64,000 bases of DNA from Patella vulgata. Its lineage: Eukaryota > Mollusca > Gastropoda > Patellidae. The notes below the pieces were generated by a model. It had not been told where the DNA came from and ran no database searches. It was given only the letters and a program-made list of their open reading frames with translations. Location of the stretch: contig NC_065879.2 of NCBI RefSeq assembly GCF_932274485.2, positions 59,913,459 to 59,977,458 on the forward strand, given 5' to 3'. A program made the position numbers and the translations under genes. Below, in pieces: positions 55,448 to 64,000 of the stretch (the stretch's first letter is position 1; each line of letters begins with the position of its first letter).

Positions 55448-58038
55448 AAGCAGAGCAGAGCTCACACTGTCGGTCGCCAAATTCGCAATTTGCGATAAAA
55501 TTATGAAAGTGGCGATTAAATTTTGTTTTTGGCGATAAAATTTTGGGGTACTGGCGATTCTTTTTTAGAATTGGCGAAAAAAAATCCTTAAAATTCTAAT
55601 CGTATTTATCCTTGATTAACCATAGCGGCATACTATAAATCAATCAACTTGCTGATAATCCCGAACGTGTCGTGAGTAATACTAAACAATTGTCTGGGAT
55701 TTGTTAATTGCCGATAATAAAGCCTTTATCTTGTCTTTATTCATCATATTAATTAACCCTAACAAATAGATTAGCGGTGACTATTTGATGTTGCGTGATT
55801 AAAACAAAGGGAAGCAATCAAAATGGCTGATCGTTACCCGACAACTCTTTTCAAAGAGAGTTACATGTTTTGATAGTTGAATTTTGTTTAATGTATGTGG
55901 CTTCATACGGCATGTATAAATATAACAGCATGGCTAATAGGACATTATTATTTCAAATTATATTATCACAATGGGTCGAAAACGAAAGAGCGAGTTGAAT
56001 AGCGACAATTCTGGAGTGAGAAAACTGTCTGCTTTTTTTTCGTTACCGCCGCCGAAGTGTTCTAAAAATAATGAAGAGTCTGACGTTGGCTCATCTAGAC
56101 GAACTAAAACTGACACTACGATTAATGTACACGCGAAACGAAAATTCAAAGAAAACTGGAAATTTGGCAATCCCTGGCTGAGATTTGACATACTCGCAGA
56201 AAATGTTTTGTTCAATATGTGAAAATTCGAAAGTCAGCAATAGTTTTGCATCTGGGTATAATGTTCTGCAGAAAGAAAGTATAGACACTCATCTATCTGC
56301 AAAAGGTAAGCTGATTTTATATGTTGATGAATTTATGTGAATGATTTTATATGAGAATATCCTTGACTCAATATCAATCCTGTTACAGAATATCTACGAC
56401 TCAATCATATCAATGATGACCAAGTATTAAATTTAATGTTTATTTTTGCAGGTCCATCTAGTCACACAGCAGCGGTAATGATAATTGAAAATGGCAATGA
56501 TATGGCAAAGGCCAGAGAGAAATCAGTGTCAAAATCAAAAGAAGCTATATTATCAATCAGCCATGAGAAATGTCCTGTTCATGGCAGAGCATGATTTACC
56601 CAACTCGCTACTGTCAGATTTGAATACACTCTGTTTATGTTTTTCAGGGTGCTGAACAGTTCAAAGACTTGATAGTTGATAAGCACACGTCGTATACTCA
56701 TAACCAAAGTGTCCAAGTACCCATTGTATTGCGCATAGACTTGCATTATGTTCATCCGGTGCTGCAGATTCAATACCATACCTCATAAAATATCAGGAAC
56801 TAGTAAATTGTATTTATAAATCTTTTTCAAATTCACCCAAAAACCTATCCAGTCTTGAAAAAATCCAGGAAATTCTTGCCTCTGTTAATGCTGATTCGGG
56901 TACCAGGTTAAAGCAAATATCAAATACTAGGTGGTTATCATTTGAGGGATCCGTAAATGCATTACTCAGAAACTATTCCAGCTTAATAACTGTGTTATTA
57001 GAAGATAATTCTCCAAAAACTGTTGGTTTGCTGAAATCAATAACTTGTTTCAAATTTTTGTACATTACTCATTTTTTGTCAGATGTATTGCCAATGCTCT
57101 GTAGATTGTCCAAATGCTACCAGAGAAGTGATATTGTTTTTTCAAATGTAAATCCACTATTGGCTTCAACCATTTCTCAGTTACAAGGCATAGAATCAGG
57201 GGATTACACTATCAATGTTTTAAATTTATTAACAACGGTTAATGTTGACACATTAGGAGAGGCACATTTTTTGTACAATGATCAAAAAATTAGGGATGGG
57301 AAAAAACAAAGGGAAGATGCTAGGGTGATAGGGATGAAATTTGTAAGCAATGTTGTTAATAATTTAGAATGTAGATTTGAGGAAAAGGGGGATAGTGTTG
57401 TTTTAAATAAACTGTGTAGATTATTTGATGTAAATTGTGATGTAGATATGGATTATATTAGGTCATTAGGTAATTTTTTTCAAACAATTGATCTTGATGT
57501 TAATGACTGTGTATCAGAGATTGTTTCTTGCAGGGGTTATTTAAAATATGTCGATTGTCCAATCGATAGCATTGATGATGTGTTGAAACTTGCCCTAAAA
57601 GAAAAATCAAATTTTGTTAATGTAAATAAAATTGCTAACAGATTATTGTGTATACCGGTTGCAACCGTTGATTGTGAACGAGGTTTTAGTAAGCAAAATT
57701 TAATTAAAACAGCGAGCAGAAACTGTTTGAAACCAAACACATTATCAAATTTGATGTCCATCACCTTAACTAAGAATAAACCGATTCTCCATAAATCATT
57801 TTCCAATTGGGCTACTGTAAAGCAAAGAAGGATTTTGTAAATTGTAAATATAGTTGTTTAAGAATGTACAAGAAATAAAATTGTTTTATGCTATTACAAT
57901 ATGTGTTTTTTTATTATATTTTTTGGCAGATAAATATTCAAGTTGGCGGAAAAAAAAATATCATCATTGTTTTCCATAAAAATATTAATCCATTTTGGCG
58001 GAAAAAAATTGCAAGCCAGTGTGAGCCCTGAAGCAGAG
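55448..58038 (+). mobile_element. hAT DNA transposon with exact 8-bp target duplication
   Basis: The element proper is 55456-58030 (2,575 bp), flanked by AAGCAGAG at 55448-55455 and 58031-58038. Ends are CAGAGCTCACACTG and CAGTGTGAGCCCTG, inverted with one mismatch. It carries a broken transposase gene on the + strand. The second relative in the window is 1-3793. The 8-bp duplication and the C-terminal dimerisation motif of the protein both identify hAT. Confidence 0.95.
55971..57840 (+). pseudogene. hAT transposase (ZNF862/KIAA1586-like type), inactivated
   Basis: It starts MGRKRKSELNSDNSGVRKLS. A TTF-type zinc-finger region follows (WKFGNPWLRFD, then FCSICENSKVSNSF), with a one-base frame change near 56185-56220. 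A canonical intron, 56306-56451 (GTAAGC...TTTTTGCAG), joins LSAKG to PSSHTAAV. The next section is degraded and a core piece of the RNase H-like domain is missing near 56640-56720. From 56725 a 371-codon frame is open: CIAHRLALCSSGAADSIPYL, NTRWLSFEGSVNALL, and the hAT dimerisation region IPVATVDCERGFSKQNLIKT before the stop. Catalytic competence is lost. Assignment to the KIAA1586/ZNF862-like group rests on the HCIAHRLAL and RWLSF motifs. Confidence 0.85.
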
Positions 58039-58659
58039 ACAAGCAATTTGATTGGTTGATGCTTTGGGAAACGATAACTTTAGTTCTAATTAAGTGAGAG
58101 TGATCAAACATGGTGTATAGTTTCATTACATGAATACTTTGACTAAGTTCGATAATGAGCATTTTCTGCTCAGGGTAAGCAGAGTTATAAGCACTTTGAT
58201 TGGTCGAGACTTTGGAACACAATAACTCTACTTCCAATTGAGCCACAATGTTCACACTTGGTGTAGGTGTTTATTAGGCAAATGCCTTGATGGAGTTTGA
58301 AGATGAGAATTTTCTGCTATGGATAAGCAGATATAACCAATTTGATTGGTTGATGCTTTGGGACACAATAACTTTAGTTATAATTAAGTGAGAGTGATGA
58401 AACTTGGTGTATAGTTTCATCACATCAATACCTTCACTAAGTTCAGCAATAAACATTTTCTGCGGAGGGTAAGCAGAGCTTTTTGATTGGTCGAGACTTT
58501 GGAACACAATAACTCTCTTTCTAATTGAGGTAGAATATTCAAACTTGGTGTAGGCATTCATTAGGTGAATGCATTAATGAAGCTCAATGATGAACATTGC
58601 CTGCTTTCGGTAAGCAGAGATAAGCAATTTGATTGTTTTTGGGCGTGATAATTAATATA

Positions 58660-59000
58660 GTAAGTGCAGGAGGACCGCACTACACTTAAAACAAAAATCT
58701 ACAAGATAAACCTGCGGACAAATATCAAATCAAGTGAATGGATCCGGGGGCCAGCCGTAAGCGTCCACTGCGCTGTACAGTCCCGGGCCTGTAGTGACAC
58801 AGACTTCACTCAAATTTGAAAACAATCAGGAATACAAAAAAATGTAACAGAAATAATGCGACCAATCTTGACAGTGGTCGTCTCCTCAATGGCGATAGTC
58901 TGCCAGTTGATGTCATGAGTTAGAACGTCAAACAATTTTAACAATAAGGGCTATAATCCGGATAGAATCTCGGAAAACGCTAAAATAATAAGTGTAGTGA
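58660..59000. mobile_element. Unclassified insertion with 11-bp inverted repeats, GC-rich core
   Basis: CACTACACTTA (58678-58688) and TAAGTGTAGTG (58989-58999) are exact inverses close to the edges of a segment foreign to family B. It holds a GC-rich island (GATCCGGGGGCCAGCCGTAA, CAGTCCCGGGCCTGTAGTG). No open frame and no target duplication that I can define. Confidence 0.45.
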
Positions 59001-59267
59001 GCAAACAGGAGCAATGAAACTCCAAGTATAGATTCATTATATCATTACCTTCACTAAGTTCGATGATGAGAATTTTCTGCTTAGGCTAAGGAGCGATAAG
59101 CAATTTGATTGGTCAAGTCTTTGGAACATGACATATCTGCTTTTAATTGAGATAGCATGTTTAAACTTGATTTAGATATTCATGAATGGTGTCACTGAGT
59201 TCAATGATTAACATTTCCCGCTGGCTACAGGTGTGGTCTTGAGTTTGATCTGATGTTTGTACTCCAG

Positions 59268-60002
59268 TTTTATGCGCCAAAATTTTCATGTGGACGTATA
59301 TTGTTATCGCCCCTGTCCGTCCGTCTGTACACAGTTTGTTTGTGGACATTCCACAGGTCACAATTTTTATCCAATTTTGACGAAACTTGCAATTTAGGTT
59401 TATATCTAAATGTTCTTGGTTCCTGTCGATATTTGCATGTATCGGACCGTAACTTCACGGATTATGGCCCCTGATTGTACGAAAAATCATGTTTTGTGCT
59501 TGTGGACACTCTAGAGGTCACAATTTTCATTTGATTTTGATGAAACTTAAAATGCATGTTTATAACCCAAAGTTCCTGGGTCCTTTCGATATTCGCTCAT
59601 ATCGGATGGTAACTTCCTGAATAAAACCCTTGATTGTACGAAAAATCGCGTTTTTGGCTTGTGGTCCCTCTAAAGGTCACAATTTTTATCTGATTTAAAA
59701 AACCGTTTAAATACTTCACCGTTACACCATAATGTTGGTTGAGTTTGAATTTCGTGAGAATATGTACGCAAATAGTGTTAAAAGTATGCAATATCAAGGT
59801 TGTGGACCCTCTACGAAATATCACGATTTTAGCTTGTGATCTCTCTAGAGGTCACAATATTTATCTGATTTTAAAAATTGTTTAGATATATCACCATTAC
59901 AACCTGATAATGATCGAGTTCGAATTTCGTAAAAATCGGACCAAAACTGCCTGACAAAATGACTGCTCCTTGCACGCAAATAGTGTAAAACTATGTAATA
60001 GT
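59268..60002 (+). mobile_element. Family A tandem-core element, copy A7
   Basis: The 5' end is degraded (TATGCGCCAAAATTTTCATG, GTGGACGTATATTG) and the CCCTGTCCGTCCGTCTGTAC leader is clear. Several half-units follow up to GCAAATAGTGTAAAACTATG, where repeat D takes over. Confidence 0.75.
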
Positions 60003-61085
60003 ATAGTGATGGGATTTCGCCCATATATTCCGGACATTTCCGTCGCTGTTTTCCAAACATCCTAAATTGTCCGACCAGGAATATGCCCAATCGGACATCA
60101 AGACATGGTGAATAATATTCAAAATTAATATAGTGTACTGATTTCTCCATTGTCGGATGTTTCAATCTCCTCGATGTAGGCCGACAACACGTAGGAATTA
60201 GTCATATATGTCACATATCCTAATAGTATATAACACCCTAAATCAATATATCGATAACTTGTCAGTGATATTTCTTTGGTGGAAGCCGAAGTTAAATAAA
60301 GCGATTTCACACACACACGCATATATCCGATAAATACTAGACTATTTCTGATCGCATGTGGTGGTTATAGTACAATAACTGAAATGAAAGTTGAAATCCC
60401 TTTAGACACATGAAATTAAGAGATGTAAACATGCCGAATCTCACACGTCTAATTCTGGAGAAAAGATTCTATTTTGATGGCATATTCTCTGATTTATGAT
60501 CATATTTTGAATGGGGTTTATGTTTTTAAATAAATAGATAAACATGCTAAGAAATGTTGACGAATATTTTGATTGGGATAATGTAAGTAGTTAATTGTTT
60601 TAGACGATAGTGCGTGCTAGAGTCGAATGCTATTATTTAGCAGATGTCAGTCATTGTGGTAGAGCAACGGTTATTGCTAAATAAATTTCGGGATGCCATT
60701 TTTTTAACTTCCGTATGTATGTCGAAACGGAGTATAAGACGAATACCAGACTTCGCTGAAAAATGTATCGACTTTTGTCCCGAAAAATATGGTAATTTTG
60801 GAGGAATTTGAAACCGGTACAGGTCATGACGCTTTCATTCTATAGTATTACGAGAACACGTAATGTTGTAGGAATATTACTGACATAAATTTGAATACCG
60901 TACGGGAATTAAATATGAAAAATAACGAGGTGCACCTATTTTTTATTATGTATGAATTTGAATATTTTGTGTTGACACATGATTTTTAATTGTGGTCTGA
61001 AAATGCCTGCTTAAATAACGATAATACTTATGCTCCTTTATTTTCGGGAAAAAATGTCCCGACAAGAAAAATTTTGAAATCCCAA
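60003..61085. mobile_element. Repeat family D, copy 2
   Basis: It begins GTGATGGGATTTCGCCCATA and ends near GAAATCCCA, giving inverted ends with the complement of copy 1's right end (GTGATGGGATTTC). The body aligns with 51900-52975. The left 130 bp (TTCCGGACATTTCCGTCGC) are absent from copy 1. The right end is fused directly to a family A unit. Confidence 0.65.
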
Positions 61086-62492
61086 AACTTTCCGACAAAA
61101 TGGTTGCTTAAATACCGTTGCACCCTAATGACGGTTGAGTACGAATTTCGTGAAAATGGGACTGAAACTGTCTGCTCCTTGTATGCAAATAGTGTAAAAG
61201 TATGTAGGCCTAACACCAAGGTTGTAGACCCTTTAGTAGTCACAGTTTTTATCCGATTTTGGTGTTTTCATTGAGCAAAACTGTGTTATAATTTTAACAT
61301 GTAACCGTTTTACCTTACCGAAAGTTTTCAAACAACATGGATTCAGTGTATGAAAATACAAATAACTTCCTGGATTATGGTGCCTGATTGTACAAAAAAT
61401 CCAGTTTTTAGCTTGTGGACCCTCTAGAGGTCACAATTTTTATCCAATTTTAAAAAATGTTTAAATGTATCAGTGTTACAACACACAAACAAAACTACCT
61501 GATAAAATGGCTGCTCCATGTACACAAATAGTGTAAAAGTATGTAATAGCAGAATTTTTATCTGATTTTGTTGAAACTTAAAATATATGTTAATATCCCA
61601 GAGATTTCAATTCCTTTTAATTTTTGCCCATATCGGCCCATAACTTCTTGAATAAATTATGTCCCCTGCTTGTACGAAAAATCGCTTTTTTTTTTAGTCC
61701 CTAAATTACTTGTTATATCTTGAGTGGATAGTAATTACTTCTCTTTGTCTCCAAATGCTGCATGTGATTGCATAATTCAATAATTGTTCACCTAATGGAA
61801 TTTGTTTTTTTAAAAAAATAAAATGTTTTAATATATCACCGTTACACCATAATGATAGTTGAGTTCGAATTTCGTGAAAATCGGACCAAAACTGCTGGAC
61901 AAAATGGCCGCCCATTTTACGCAAATAGTGTAAAATATGGTATATCAAGGTTGTGGACCTCCTAGAGGTCACAATTTTCATCCAATTTTGATGAAACTTG
62001 GAATTCATGTTTGTATCACAAAGATATTGGTTCCTTTTGATATTCATGCATATTGGATCGTAACTTCCTGAATTATGGCCCCTGATTGTACGTAAAATCG
62101 CGCTTTTAGCTTGTGGTCCTTCTAGAGGTCTTAATTTTTATCCGATTTAAAAAAACATTTTAATATATCACCGTTATACCCTAATGATGGTGTCGGGACA
62201 AAATGGCCAGGTCACAATTTTTTTCTGATTTCAAAAACCGTTTAGATATATTACCATTACACCATAATGAAGGTTGAATTGGAATTTCGGGATAATCGAA
62301 ATGAAAGTGCCCGACAAAATGGCTGCTCTTTGTACGCAAATTGTGTATGTGTATCCCTTTTGATAATTGCGCATTTCAGACCATAACTTTCAGGATTATG
62401 GCCCCTGATTGTACAAAAAATCGTTTTTGTTTTTAGCTTGTTCTCTATTCATCTCTTGCAAAATGTGGACGTATCCTGCCTGGCAGCCGCTG
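61086..62492 (+). mobile_element. Family A tandem-core element, copy A8 (5' end missing)
   Basis: It enters mid-unit (GACAAAATGGTTGC) and carries many GAGGTCACAATTTTTATCC and ACCGTTACACCATAATG half-units. It ends with a full 3' terminus: TTGCAAAATGTGGACGTATC, CTGCCTGGCAGCCGCTGG. Confidence 0.8.
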
Positions 62493-62559
62493 GTTTTACA
62501 GATAGTTCATTTTCAGATAAATTTTTGACGGTCCGAACAATGGCTAACCATGGCACTGC

Positions 62560-62983
62560 ATGCAACATTCATAACATTTTGTTTTAGGGGTTCAACCTAT
62601 ACGTCTACATTCATGTGTGTATGTCTGACTGTCGCCTTCAGGCCACATTTCTTAACATATCATCTTGAAACTTTGCATACTTATTCTTTGTACCCTAAGG
62701 AACATCCCTATCGTTTGGGCTGCATGCTCAACCCCCAGAGGCAGAGCCTCACTAATTTTCTCTTTGTGAGTCTGTGTGTCGCCTACAGGCCACAATTCTT
62801 AATCGATCGTCTTGAAATATTTTCATATGAATTCCTCATACTCTAAGGATGATCCCTATTGTTTTTGGTGGATGCTCGACCCCCAGTGGCAGAGTCACAC
62901 CCATTTCTTGTATTTATTTGTTTGTCATCTATCACCTTGAAACTTTGCATACTTATTCCTTTAATCCTAAGGAACATCCCTAT
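62560..62983 (+). repeat. Family E tandem repeat, unit near 148 bp
   Basis: Units starting at about 62623 and 62771 share TGTCGCCT(T/A)CAGGCCACA, CTTGAAACTTTGCATACTTA, CCTAAGGAACATCCCTATCG and GGCAGAG(C/T)C. A third, shortened unit follows and is cut by a hAT-like end at 62984. Confidence 0.7.
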
Positions 62984-63305
62984 CAGGGCTAGACACTGCA
63001 GTCGGCCTCGACGGCCATGGCCTCCGAATTTTAGAATTTGGCCGCAGATTCGTGGCCGATTTTTAACTATCCACGGCCATGTATGGTCGCCGATTAGTGC
63101 TGGGTATCGAGAGTTATTTTTACTATCGGTAATCGGCATTGAAATGTCGATTGATAGTATCAAAACAATCTTATTTTCACAGTTGTAATGAAGACTGGGT
63201 TACGTGTTTTAAAGTCAAAACCATACAATGTTGCGATACTCTGATATATGTTTTGTGTTCGCTAATTAATAATAAACTGTGTCATATTACGTATAAATTG
63301 TTCTT
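62984..63305 (+). mobile_element. hAT-like 5' end(s), one behind the other
   Basis: CAGGGCTAGACACTGCAGTC at 62984 resembles the hAT terminus in this window (CAGGGCTCACACTG). It is followed by GGCC-rich inverted motifs (TCGACGGCCATGGCC). At 63095 TAGTGCTGGGTATCGAGAG, a typical terminus of another hAT-type family, begins. Neither has a matching 3' end before C7. Confidence 0.45.
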
Positions 63306-63306
63306 T

Positions 63307-64000
63307 ATTTTTATACGCCCACATTGAAATGTGGTCGTATATTGTTGTCGCCCCCGTCCGTCTGCGGTCTATAGGCTAAAGTTAATATCCGATTGACTTT
63401 AAATTGATAAACAGTGTTTAGGGTCATGAGACGAAGAAGCCTATTGATTTTCAGCGATTTTCGATAATTACTGTCGGAGTAATGGCCCTTGATCACTTCA
63501 AAAAATCTTGTGGACGCTCTAGAGGTCAAAGTTAATATCCAATTAACTTTAAATTTATACACAATGTTTAAGGTCATGAGACAAAGAAGCCTATTGATTT
63601 TCAACAATTTTCGATAATTACTGCCAGAGTTATGGCCCTTGATCTCTTCAAAAAATCTTGTGGACATTCTAGAGGTCAAAGTTAATATCCGATTGACTTT
63701 AAAGTTGTACACAGTGCATAAGGTCATGAGACAAAGGAGCCTATTGATTTTCAGTAATTACTGCCAGAGTTATGGCCCTTGATCACTTTGAAAATCTTGT
63801 GAACACTCTAGAGGTCAAAGTTAATATCCGATTGACTTTAAATTGATACACAGTGTTTAAAAATTCTTGTGGACGCTCTAGAGCCTAAAGTTCATATCTG
63901 ATTGACTTTAAATTTTTATACAGTGTTGAAGACCATTTGACAAAGAAGCCTAGTGATTTTCAGCGATTTCCGATAATTTTTGCCAGAGTTATGGCCCTTG
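63307..64000 (+). mobile_element. Family C tandem-core element, copy C7, runs off the window
   Basis: The 5' hairpin (TTTATACGCCCACATTGAAA, TGTGGTCGTATATTG) and CCCCGTCCGTCTG leader are complete. About four and a half 150-bp units follow (one deleted between 63860 and 63872). The 3' end lies beyond position 64000. Confidence 0.85.

Larger units (their letters stand above)
55312..59240 (+). mobile_element. Family B tandem-core element, copy B6, split by a hAT transposon and a second insertion
   Basis: It starts inside the leader (CCTGTCTGTCTGTCAAAC). Units are visible at 55320-55455, 58039-58660 and 59000-59240. The hAT element 55456-58030 interrupts a unit within GGTAAGCAGAG. A further unrelated segment sits at about 58660-59000. 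The B 3' terminus is missing: the array runs into family A copy A7. Confidence 0.8.

Noticed and set aside
4441-62492. Tandem repeats considered as CRISPR arrays or centromeric satellite
   Set aside because: No short identical repeats with unique spacers. Units occur in short arrays bounded by element ends, so they are parts of mobile elements rather than a long satellite array.

Overview
The window looks like a gene-poor, AT-rich stretch of animal nuclear DNA. It is most likely from a mollusc. This is an inference from the repeat content: non-autonomous elements with tandem cores that open with a TCTGTCCGTCC-like motif, two tRNA-derived SINE families that share a GACGTTAAAC tail, invertebrate hAT and Tc1 transposons, and non-LTR retrotransposons. 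I see no bacterial operons, CRISPR arrays, rRNA genes or free-standing tRNA genes.

Host coding sequence is sparse and all on the + strand. One very large exon (13980-17511, with the stop codon) encodes about 1,177 residues of a disordered protein I do not recognise. It carries three RVxF-type PP1-docking motifs and an acidic FPPPP (Ena/VASP EVH1-type) motif. A second, short exon with good splice signals lies at 54862-55069. A possible membrane-protein exon starts at 25704. The rest reads as intron, 3' flank or intergenic DNA.

Layout. 1-3793: a hAT copy interrupted by two Tc1 insertions and an unnamed inverted-repeat element. 4441-13918: tandem-core elements of families A, B and C with nested SINEs and MITEs. 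13980-17511: the large exon. 18452-29676: more A, B and C elements and a SINE. 29677-33770: AT-rich DNA with two SINEs. 33775-36966: a B element and a local duplication that preserves an empty and a filled site of one C element. 36967-43789: unique DNA, a minisatellite, SINEs and a hAT MITE. 43790-51887: a B element and broken LINE pieces, one of them head-to-head, with a TTAA-flanked palindromic MITE inside. 51888-54861: a D repeat, a SINE tail and an A element. 54862-55069: the small exon. 55312-59240: a B element split by a hAT transposon with an exact 8-bp duplication. 59268-64000: A, D, E and C repeats and two hAT-like ends.

Two observations stand out. First, every recognisable copy of families A, B and C, and of both SINE families, lies in the same orientation (+). 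Second, families A, B and C share one plan: a hairpin at the 5' end, a tandem core, then at the 3' end one arm of the same inverted repeat followed by a short palindrome. Insertion into a T-run without target duplication, seen directly at 34775-34785 versus 35371-36533, fits Helentron-like ('pearl'-type) non-autonomous elements. That class assignment is inference.
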